Assembly: GCF_900100375.1 (NCBI RefSeq)
Contig: NZ_FNEZ01000002.1
Span: 248,001 to 312,000, forward strand
Length of the DNA: 64,000 bases
Reading direction: 5' to 3'
Source: Flavobacterium noncentrifugens
GTDB lineage: Bacteria > Bacteroidota > Bacteroidia > Flavobacteriales > Flavobacteriaceae
Shown one piece after another: positions 1 to 6,968 of the stretch (positions within the stretch are counted from its first letter, which is position 1; each line of letters starts with the position of its first letter). Both the position numbers and the translations under genes were made by a program. Below the pieces are notes generated by a model that saw only the letters and a list, made by a program, of their open reading frames with translations, was not told the DNA's origin and ran no database searches.

Positions 1-125
1 ACCATTTAAGCTTTACTGTAGATGTAAAGATCTTTTTCAAAACGATCCAAAAAGTCCTCAAAAGCGAAGGGATTAATGCTGCAGACGCTAAATCGGTTGA
101 GCCATTTGAAGGCAATAACCATTAA
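1..125 (+). CDS. Sugar transferase, C-terminal fragment (cut by window start)
   Basis: An open frame runs from base 3 to a TAA at 123-125 and encodes the last 40 residues of a protein, including FTVDVKIFFKTIQKVLKSEG. This resembles the C-terminal tail of bacterial sugar transferases (PF02397, WcaJ/PglC type), where a D(V/I)KI(F/L)xKTI stretch lies near the end. Such enzymes attach the first sugar-1-phosphate to undecaprenyl phosphate at the inner membrane. The position, nine bases before a glycosyltransferase at the edge of a polysaccharide locus, fits. Only the tail is visible, so the catalytic part cannot be checked. Confidence 0.6.
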   Translation, partial: HLSFTVDVKIFFKTIQKVLKSEGINAADAKSVEPFEGNNH

Positions 126-134
126 AATAAGATT

Positions 135-1145
135 ATGTTAGTAAGTATTGTAGTGCCGGTTTACAATGTCGAACGCTATCTGGCAAGATGCCTCGATAGC
201 CTGCTTGACCAGGATTTGCAGGAGCGCGACTATGAAATCGTGATTGTCAACGACGGTTCGCCGGATAAAAGTCTTGACATTGCCACGCATTACGCACAAA
301 AACACCAGAATATCAAAGTGATCAGCCAGCAGAATCAAGGGTTAAGCGGCGCACGAAATACCGGCATCGATCATGCTTCCGGGAAATACCTTTTTTTTGT
401 AGATTCTGACGATTATATCGAAAAAGATATCTTGAAATACCTGACAGCTACCGCAGATACAGGCATGCTGGATTTTCTGGGATTTGACCTGGTCATGACG
501 CGTGAATCAAATTTGTCTGTGAAGAGCGAACTCCCATCGGCTGAAAACCTCAAAATCTACAACGGTTGTGACTACATCGCTCAATACAATTATCCAAATA
601 ATGCGGTTTGGTATTTGGTCAACACCCAATTTTTAAAAGAAATGAATTTGCGCTTCGAGCCCGGCAGGCTTGTCGAAGACGGCATGTTTACAACCGAATT
701 GCTGTTGCGTTGCCAAAGGGCTGCTTATGTAAAAGTGAGCGTTTACCGTTATTTTGTCAATGACAATTCAATCATGACGATCCGCGATAGAAAACATCTC
801 GAGAAAATGAACAATGATTTTTTGTTTGTCATTAAGAAATTTTCGGGCCTTGTTGCGTTGGCAAATGAAAAAAAGGCAAATGAAAATGCAATCAGAAGAT
901 TAAAAGCACGCCAGGAATCGTATGCTTTTTTCCTGTTTGTCAGGTTGGTAAAATCAAAAATGCCATATCGTGAATTCAGGAAAATAATTGATGAAATGCG
1001 CGTCCTGAAGGTTTACCCGATCCGGAATTTCATCGGGACAGATTATTGTTCACCAAAAGAAAAGCTTTTTACCGGCATTTTTAACAGCCCATTGCTGTTG
1101 CGTACCTTTCTGAAAGCAAATTCGATATTTAAAATTGTGCGGTAA
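135..1145 (+). CDS. Glycosyltransferase family 2
   Basis: 336 residues with an N-terminal GT-A domain. It starts with VSIVVPVYNVERYLARCLDS, has the nucleotide-binding IVNDGSPD segment, the QGLSGARNTGID motif and the metal-binding FVDSDDY (DxD-type) near residue 92. These are the standard marks of GT2 enzymes that transfer a sugar from a nucleotide-sugar to a lipid-linked glycan on the cytoplasmic side. The start ATG lies nine bases after the upstream sugar-transferase stop, so the two are probably co-transcribed. Donor and linkage cannot be told from sequence. Confidence 0.93.
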   Translation: MLVSIVVPVYNVERYLARCLDSLLDQDLQERDYEIVIVNDGSPDKSLDIATHYAQKHQNIKVISQQNQGLSGARNTGIDHASGKYLFFVDSDDYIEKDILKYLTATADTGMLDFLGFDLVMTRESNLSVKSELPSAENLKIYNGCDYIAQYNYPNNAVWYLVNTQFLKEMNLRFEPGRLVEDGMFTTELLLRCQRAAYVKVSVYRYFVNDNSIMTIRDRKHLEKMNNDFLFVIKKFSGLVALANEKKANENAIRRLKARQESYAFFLFVRLVKSKMPYREFRKIIDEMRVLKVYPIRNFIGTDYCSPKEKLFTGIFNSPLLLRTFLKANSIFKIVR

Positions 1146-1163
1146 AATTCAGGTTTTGACCTG

Positions 1164-1256
1164 ATGAGCCTTGAAAAGAGGAATGATTTCAAGAAATTTA
1201 TACTTAAAAGAATATTCGATATCAAAAAGAATACATCCAGGCCGGTTGAACCTTGA
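1164..1256 (+). other. Possible 30-codon mini-ORF or gene remnant
   Basis: The 136-base gap between the GT2 gene and the ATP-grasp gene contains an ATG-initiated frame of 30 codons ending in TGA. Its product is lysine-rich and contains KKFILKRIFDIKK. The KRIFDI string resembles the first residues of many polyprenyl-phosphate sugar transferases, which begin (F)KR(I/L)FD before the first membrane helix. It could be a decayed 5' end of such a gene, a tiny real gene, or chance. Nothing else supports translation. Confidence 0.2.
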
Positions 1257-1281
1257 TGCTAATATCTGAACACAAAGAAAA

Positions 1282-2253
1282 ATGAATAATATATTGATTA
1301 CATCAGCCGGGCGCAGGGTTTCCCTGGTGCGTTTTTTTCAGTCTGAGCTAAAAAAAGGGTTTCCCGAAGCTAAGGTCATCGCTGCCGATGCCATGCCCGA
1401 CTTGTCTTCGGCCTGCCACGTTGCCGACGGATTTTTTAAAATTCCAAGAATCAGCAGCCCTGATTATTTGCCCGAATTGCTGCGGCTTTCAATTGCACAT
1501 CAGGTTAAACTGATCATTCCTACCATTGATACCGAACTGCTGATTTTGGCCCAAAATATCGGATTGTTCAGGGAAAACGGAATTGAGATTGTTGTTTCAG
1601 ATTATGAAACGGTAAAAATATTCCGCCATAAGCGGGCAACCCACGATTTTTTTGCTGCACACGGAATCAATTTTGCAAAAGAATTTGACAAGTCGGATTA
1701 TAAACTTCCACTGTATATAAAGCCTTTTGACGGCAGCCGCAGCGTTGATAATTTTATCATTACCGAAGCCTCGCAGTTGACCGATTATCATTTTTCAAAC
1801 GAAAAACTGATGTTCCTCGAATACCTTGATCATAAAAAATTCACAGAATATACGATCGATCTTTATTACGACAAAAGCAGCAGGTTAAAATGTTTCATTC
1901 CGCGAAAGCGTATAGAAGTCCGAGACGGCGAGGTCAATAAAGCCATTACCAAACGCGGCAAATTTGTAGAGGAACTTTGGCAGAAAATGGAATTTATCGA
2001 AGGCTTTCGAGGCTGCATCACATTCCAGGTGTTTGTGCATTCAGAAACCGAAGCGATTTACGGCATCGAAATCAACCCCAGATTTGGCGGCGGTTATCCG
2101 TTGAGCTACCTCGCAGGCGGCAATTTCCCAAAATGGATCATTGAAGAATATCTGATGGGCAACGAATCGATCCCGGTTTTTAACCAATGGGAAGAAAACC
2201 TGATGATGCTTCGATATGACGATGAAGTGCTCGTGCACAATTTTAAAGAATAG
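1282..2253 (+). CDS. ATP-grasp domain protein (carbamoyl-phosphate-synthase-like)
   Basis: 323 residues. The N-terminus (NNILITSAGRRVSLVRFF) is a pre-ATP-grasp Rossmann-like domain. The middle has LPLYIKPFDGSRSVDNF, the lysine and glycine-rich loop of the ATP-grasp fold. The C-terminal part has YGIEINPRFGGGYP, where E and N bind magnesium. ATP-grasp enzymes join a carboxylate to an amine or thiol through an acyl phosphate. Proteins of this kind recur in polysaccharide loci next to HAD and aminotransferase genes, where a role in decorating an amino sugar is plausible but unproven. It is followed two bases later by the HAD gene, so they are surely co-transcribed. Confidence 0.85.
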   Translation: MNNILITSAGRRVSLVRFFQSELKKGFPEAKVIAADAMPDLSSACHVADGFFKIPRISSPDYLPELLRLSIAHQVKLIIPTIDTELLILAQNIGLFRENGIEIVVSDYETVKIFRHKRATHDFFAAHGINFAKEFDKSDYKLPLYIKPFDGSRSVDNFIITEASQLTDYHFSNEKLMFLEYLDHKKFTEYTIDLYYDKSSRLKCFIPRKRIEVRDGEVNKAITKRGKFVEELWQKMEFIEGFRGCITFQVFVHSETEAIYGIEINPRFGGGYPLSYLAGGNFPKWIIEEYLMGNESIPVFNQWEENLMMLRYDDEVLVHNFKE

Positions 2254-2255
2254 CC

Positions 2256-2912
2256 ATGCAAAAAATGACCCTTGTTTTTGATCTAGACGACACGCTCGTG
2301 AAAGAAATCGAATACCTCAAATCGGCTTTCCGTGCGATTGCAGCACAGGTAGATGCAGGAAATTCGGGGCTTTTCGACGAAATGTTCGGCTGGTATCAGG
2401 CCAAAGAAGATGTTTTTGGAAACCTTGGGCAAAGGTATGAAAATGCTGTAAAAGAAGACATGAAAGCCATTTACCGAAACCATGTCCCACAATTTGACGC
2501 GCTTTCTGAAAGCCGGGATCTGTTGTTGTCATTAAAAAGGGAGGGCCATAATTTAGGGCTTGTAACCGATGGTTTTTCGGTTACGCAGCGCAACAAGATC
2601 AAGGCACTCGACATCGGGCATTTATTTGACAGGATCGTGGTTTCGGAAGAATTCGGGTCTGAAAAACCTTCTGAACAGAATTTTTCGGTTTTCCACGAGT
2701 TTGGAACAAAAGACTACTTTTACATCAGCGATAATATTTCAAAAGACTTTATCGCGCCAAACAAATTAGGCTGGAAAACGGTCTGCCTGCTGGACGACGG
2801 ACAAAACATCCACCGGCAGGATTTTAATAGGGAAGCAGCATATTTGCCGCAATATAAAATCAACCATTTGCACGAACTCAATGACTTATTAGCCGGAATG
2901 TCAGATTCTTAA
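2256..2912 (+). CDS. HAD-family hydrolase
   Basis: 218 residues. Motif I is LVFDLDDTLV with nucleophile D9 and acid/base D11. A four-helix cap follows, then motif II/III (GLVTDG and SEKPSEQNF) and motif IV (YISDN). This is the layout of subfamily I HAD phosphatases that remove phosphate from small molecules. It is tightly coupled to the upstream ATP-grasp gene (two-base gap) and lies 55 bases before an aminotransferase. The substrate may be a phosphorylated sugar or intermediate made in this trio, but it cannot be named from sequence. Confidence 0.9.
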   Translation: MQKMTLVFDLDDTLVKEIEYLKSAFRAIAAQVDAGNSGLFDEMFGWYQAKEDVFGNLGQRYENAVKEDMKAIYRNHVPQFDALSESRDLLLSLKREGHNLGLVTDGFSVTQRNKIKALDIGHLFDRIVVSEEFGSEKPSEQNFSVFHEFGTKDYFYISDNISKDFIAPNKLGWKTVCLLDDGQNIHRQDFNREAAYLPQYKINHLHELNDLLAGMSDS

Positions 2913-2967
2913 AGCTTTTAATTGCAGTTTAAAGTTTTTGCCAATAAAGAGATGCGCATTAAAAATT

Positions 2968-4110
2968 ATGGAAAATAAATCAAAAATCTGGCTTTCTTCA
3001 CCGCACATGGGCGGAGGCGAGCAAAAATTCGTACAGGAAACCTTTGATACCAACTGGGTAGCGCCGCTTGGACCAAATGTTACCGGGTTTGAAACCGATC
3101 TGGAGCAATACCTGAAAGGCGATTCTCATGTTGCAGCACTGAGCTCAGGAACGGCTGCCATTCATCTGGGGCTTATATTGCTTGGCGTAAATCCCGGTGA
3201 CGAGGTCATTTGCCAGAGCTTTACGTTTTCGGCCTCGGCAAATCCTATCCGCTATTTGGGTGCGATCCCCGTTTTTGTTGATAGCGAGCCCGAAACATGG
3301 AATATTTGCCCCGAAAAGCTCGAAGAGGCGATTGTCGACCGGATTGCAAAAGGCAAAAAGCCCAAAGCAATCATTGCCGTTCACCTCTATGGCATGCCTT
3401 TTAAAGCAGATGAAATCGTTGCGGTTGCTGAGAAATATGACATTCCGTTGCTCGAAGACAGTGCCGAAGCATTGGGTAGTACTTATAAAGGCAGGAATTG
3501 CGGGACTTTTGGGGAAATTGCCGCCTTGTCTTTCAATGGCAATAAAATCATTACCACTTCAGGCGGTGGCGCATTGGTAGCCAAATCGAAAAAAGTAAAA
3601 GAAAAAACAATTTTTTTGGCAACCCAGGCGAGAGACCAGGCCGCGCATTACCAGCATAGCGAAATAGGTTACAACTACCGCTTGAGCAACATTTGCGCTG
3701 GCGTTGGCCGTGGCCAGATGGAAGTTCTCGACAAACACGTCGGGTTGCGAAGGGAAATGCATGACTTTTATAGCACTTATTTTAAAAACATTGAAGGCGT
3801 TTTTGTTTTTTCAGAGCCTGATGGAAATTATTTTTCAAATCATTGGCTGTCAGCAATACTGCTGGATCCGGAGAAAGCAGCAGGGAAAACCCGTGAAGGT
3901 TTGAGGCTGGCGCTTGAAGCAGAAAATATTGAAAGCCGCCCTTTGTGGAAGCCCATGCATTTACAGCCTGTTTTTGCGGAATTTCCTTATTACGGAGGTT
4001 CGGTTGCAGCCCAATTGTTTGAAAATGGCTTGTGTTTGCCATCGGGATCAAATCTCGGGACAGAAGAGCGCACAAGGATTGAGAAAGTTTTGGACCGTTT
4101 TTTTAAATAA
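2968..4110 (+). CDS. DegT/DnrJ/EryC1/StrS-family sugar aminotransferase
   Basis: 380 residues from the ATG at 2968. A TTG 30 bases upstream would add ten residues with no family match, so the ATG is preferred. The PLP-dependent fold shows SSGTAAIHL, LEDSAEALG (D164 contacts the pyridine nitrogen) and SFNGNKIITTSGGG with the Schiff-base lysine K193. The family converts 4-keto or 3-keto nucleotide sugars to amino sugars with glutamate as donor. It resembles PglE/PseC-type enzymes. It lies just before a 4,6-dehydratase, which would supply a 4-keto-6-deoxy substrate, so production of a UDP-4-amino sugar is the best inference. Confidence 0.9.
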   Translation: MENKSKIWLSSPHMGGGEQKFVQETFDTNWVAPLGPNVTGFETDLEQYLKGDSHVAALSSGTAAIHLGLILLGVNPGDEVICQSFTFSASANPIRYLGAIPVFVDSEPETWNICPEKLEEAIVDRIAKGKKPKAIIAVHLYGMPFKADEIVAVAEKYDIPLLEDSAEALGSTYKGRNCGTFGEIAALSFNGNKIITTSGGGALVAKSKKVKEKTIFLATQARDQAAHYQHSEIGYNYRLSNICAGVGRGQMEVLDKHVGLRREMHDFYSTYFKNIEGVFVFSEPDGNYFSNHWLSAILLDPEKAAGKTREGLRLALEAENIESRPLWKPMHLQPVFAEFPYYGGSVAAQLFENGLCLPSGSNLGTEERTRIEKVLDRFFK

Positions 4111-4126
4111 AAATTAAATCCAACAA

Positions 4127-4160
4127 TTGTTAGAGAACTGTTAATTTTTTTTTAGCTTTG
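4127..4160 (+). promoter_or_regulatory. Bacteroidota-type promoter before the 4,6-dehydratase gene
   Basis: TTG at 4127-4129, a 23-base spacer, and TAGCTTTG at 4153-4160 match the flavobacterial TTG/TAnnTTTG pattern. Transcription would start some ten bases before the ATG at 4178. A second TAAATTTG at 4169-4176 is too close to the ATG to serve a leadered transcript. Confidence 0.5.
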
Positions 4161-4177
4161 GGGGTTAATAAATTTGT

Positions 4178-6112
4178 ATGGATAATTCTATTTTTGAGAA
4201 AGTAAAAAATAGTGCATTGGCCAAAAGATTCAGGAATATTGGTTACCTGCCAAGATGGATTATTTTTTTGATCGATGTTTCAATTGTGCTTTTTGCAAGC
4301 ATGGCTACACATTTTATCATAACCAGCCTGAATGTTTCTTTTTATTACAATATGAACATGCCGGTACGGTTTGCCATGATTGTCATCGTAAACGCATTCT
4401 TCTTTCTCGTGTATCGCACTTATGCCGGAATCCTGAGGCATTCTACATTTATCGATGGTGTAAAATTGCTTACATCGACAACCACTTCTTATTTTGTCCT
4501 GCTGATCTTTAATTATTCGTGGGTAATTATTTTTGGGCAAAAGGTGTTCATCACAACGGCATTGTTTATCAGTTATGTGATCTCATTTTTACTGCTGTTC
4601 TTATTCAGGATATTGGTGAAGTTTTTCTTTGAGCAATACATCTACTTTGAAGACAAGAAAAAGCTGATAAACGCGGTGATTTATGGCGCCGATGCCAATG
4701 CCATTTCTGTTGCCAATGCCCTGAAAACAGAAACACCAAGCCGTTTCAGGCTGGTGGGTTTTGTAGACAAGTTCAACCACAACAAAGTAGGGAAAAGCAT
4801 ACTGAACATCCCGATCATCACTCAAAATAAAAAAATCCACGTCATCCTCAGGGCAATGAAAGCCGACGCTTTGATCATTGCAGAAAAAAGCCTCAGCAAA
4901 GAAGAAACCATCAGGCTTGTTGAAGAATGCCTGGAGTTTAATTTCAAGATTTTTACGGTTCCGTTGATTACCGACTGGGAAGACCAGCAGCAGATATCCA
5001 AACGGGTCAAGAATTTTGATATTGAAGATTTATTGGAAAGAAAACCGATCGTACTCGATACGCGTTCGATCTCCTCGCAGCTGAGCGGCAAAACGGTGCT
5101 CATTACCGGGGCGGCCGGATCAATCGGAAGCGAGATCACCAGGCAGGTACTTGGGTTCAAGCCCGAAAAAATAATCATCCTGGACCAGGCCGAAACGCCG
5201 TTGCATAACCTGAGCCTTGAAATTAGCAGCATTACCAGCAATGTCATCGTGCATTCGATGCTCGCCGACATCAGAAACAAAGTCATTCTTGAAAAAATAT
5301 TCTCAGAATACAAACCTGATGTCGTGTATCATGCTGCAGCCTACAAGCATGTTCCATTGATGGAAGAAAACCCTTCGCAGGCCGTTTTTACAAATGTGGT
5401 CGGAACCAAAAATCTGGCAGATGTTTCGGTATTGCACCAGGTAGAGCGCTTCGTGATGGTTTCTACCGATAAGGCTGTAAATCCGAGCAGTGTCATGGGG
5501 GCAAGCAAGCGCATTGCAGAAAAATACGTGCAATCGCTTTCGACAGAAAACCGCACCGATGTCACCAAATTCATTACCACGCGTTTCGGGAACGTATTGG
5601 GTTCTAACGGCTCGATCGTGCCATTATTTACCAAACAAATCCAGGAAGGCGGGCCAATTACAATTACGCATCCTGAGATCATCCGTTATTTCATGACCAT
5701 TCCAGAAGCCTGCCAGCTTGTCCTTGAAGCCGGGGCCATGGGCAAAGGAGGGGAAATCTTTATTTTTGACATGGGCGAGCCGGTCAAGATCATTGATCTG
5801 GCTAAAAAGATGATACGCCTTGCCGGATATACGCCTGATAAGGAAATAGAGATCAAGATCATCGGATTGCGCCCAGGCGAAAAATTGTATGAGGAATTGC
5901 TGAATGATACCTCAAAAACACTCTCTACCCACAATGAACAGATCATGATTGCACAGGACATTTCAGACAATTATGAAATGATTAATGCAGCTATAGCAGA
6001 ATTACTCAGTGATTTTCATGCAATCAGTAATGAAGAGATGGTTTCGAAAATGAAAAAAATCGTTCCTGAATTTAAAAGCATGAATTCGGTCTTCCAAACC
6101 TTAGATAAATAA
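4178..6112 (+). CDS. Membrane-anchored UDP-HexNAc 4,6-dehydratase (CapD/WbpM/PglF type)
   Basis: 644 residues, the long form of the family. About four membrane segments fill residues 25-150, followed by a Rossmann-like CoA-binding domain and a C-terminal SDR domain with the NAD-binding GAAGSIG at 311-317. The catalytic motif VSTDKAVNPSSVMGASK has methionine at 440 in place of the usual tyrosine, with lysine at 444, as in WbpM/PglF. These enzymes make UDP-4-keto-6-deoxy-GlcNAc, the precursor of bacillosamine, QuiNAc, FucNAc and legionaminic acid. Two aminotransferases and a NeuD-like acyltransferase in the same locus could use this product. Confidence 0.93.
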   Translation: MDNSIFEKVKNSALAKRFRNIGYLPRWIIFLIDVSIVLFASMATHFIITSLNVSFYYNMNMPVRFAMIVIVNAFFFLVYRTYAGILRHSTFIDGVKLLTSTTTSYFVLLIFNYSWVIIFGQKVFITTALFISYVISFLLLFLFRILVKFFFEQYIYFEDKKKLINAVIYGADANAISVANALKTETPSRFRLVGFVDKFNHNKVGKSILNIPIITQNKKIHVILRAMKADALIIAEKSLSKEETIRLVEECLEFNFKIFTVPLITDWEDQQQISKRVKNFDIEDLLERKPIVLDTRSISSQLSGKTVLITGAAGSIGSEITRQVLGFKPEKIIILDQAETPLHNLSLEISSITSNVIVHSMLADIRNKVILEKIFSEYKPDVVYHAAAYKHVPLMEENPSQAVFTNVVGTKNLADVSVLHQVERFVMVSTDKAVNPSSVMGASKRIAEKYVQSLSTENRTDVTKFITTRFGNVLGSNGSIVPLFTKQIQEGGPITITHPEIIRYFMTIPEACQLVLEAGAMGKGGEIFIFDMGEPVKIIDLAKKMIRLAGYTPDKEIEIKIIGLRPGEKLYEELLNDTSKTLSTHNEQIMIAQDISDNYEMINAAIAELLSDFHAISNEEMVSKMKKIVPEFKSMNSVFQTLDK

Positions 6113-6163
6113 TCCAAAGGTTGTTAAAAGCACAATGTATGGTCTATAACCGGAGTAAAGTAA

Positions 6164-6171
6164 TATCTTTG
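6164..6171 (+). promoter_or_regulatory. -7 element TATCTTTG before wza
   Basis: TATCTTTG matches the TAnnTTTG consensus and sits 18 bases before the wza ATG. No TTG is seen at the expected -33 distance, so this is a weaker call. Confidence 0.35.
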
Positions 6172-6189
6172 CCAACTTAAAAATAAAAT

Positions 6190-6951
6190 ATGAGAATTTT
6201 TCATAGGATTGCCTTATTGTTATTGCTCTCAATTGCCTTTTTTTCCTGTGGATCAAGGAAAAAAATCGTTTACCTCCAAGGAATTGAAAATGCCAAAAGT
6301 TATGACAGTTCGACCGACTATGAAGCCATTATCCAGCCCGATGATGTACTGAGCATTATCGTAAGCAGCGACAGCCCTGAAATTGCAGCACCTTTTAACC
6401 TTCCCGAAATCCAAAGTAACGAAGCCGATTACAGAGGCCTGAAAACCTACCTGGTTGACAACACAGGGTACATTGATTTTCCTGTCCTTGGAAAAATCAA
6501 GCTTGGCGGGCTCACAAGAACAGAAGCAAACAACAAGATGGTAACCGCAATCTCTGAATACATCAGAAAACCAATCGTGAACTTAAGGATCGCCAATTTT
6601 AAAGTAAGCGTTATCGGAGAAGTTACAAAACCAGGAAGCTACAATGTAGTAGGCGAGCGCGTAACCATTTTAGAAGCATTGGCTATGGCCGGTGATTTAA
6701 CGATTTATGGCGTGAGGGAAAATGTATTGGTCATCCGCGACAAAGAAGGAAAAAAAACGTACACCAGAGTCGATCTTACAAAGCCTGATTTACTGAATTC
6801 CCCATTTTATTACCTGTCACAAAATGACGTTGTTTTTGTCGAGCAAAACAAAACCCGAATCAACAATTCTGTACTCGGACAGGATATGTATGTGTTGTTT
6901 TCATCGCTTTCCCTGCTGGTTACACTCGCAGTAGTATTGTTCAAGAATTAA
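6190..6951 (+). CDS. wza: Polysaccharide export outer-membrane lipoprotein (Wza-like)
   Basis: 253 residues. A lipoprotein signal ends in IAFFSC with acylated cysteine C20. The poly-sugar export domain contains IQPDDVLSIIVSSDSPEIAA. An SLBB domain follows with KVSVIGEVTKPGSYNVVG and ILEALAMAGDL. A hydrophobic segment near the C-terminus (residues about 232-250) could be the outer-membrane-spanning helix. Wza-like proteins form the outer-membrane exit channel for capsule or exopolysaccharide. The Wzc gene follows after 17 bases, the usual pairing. It is shorter than E. coli Wza but of normal length for Bacteroidota. Confidence 0.93.
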   Translation: MRIFHRIALLLLLSIAFFSCGSRKKIVYLQGIENAKSYDSSTDYEAIIQPDDVLSIIVSSDSPEIAAPFNLPEIQSNEADYRGLKTYLVDNTGYIDFPVLGKIKLGGLTRTEANNKMVTAISEYIRKPIVNLRIANFKVSVIGEVTKPGSYNVVGERVTILEALAMAGDLTIYGVRENVLVIRDKEGKKTYTRVDLTKPDLLNSPFYYLSQNDVVFVEQNKTRINNSVLGQDMYVLFSSLSLLVTLAVVLFKN

Positions 6952-6968
6952 AAAAATATATATCCTAA

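Noticed and set aside
4822..5313. 163-codon minus-strand open frame inside the dehydratase gene
   Set aside because: It is the antisense of a strongly conserved SDR domain and has no own motifs or promoter.
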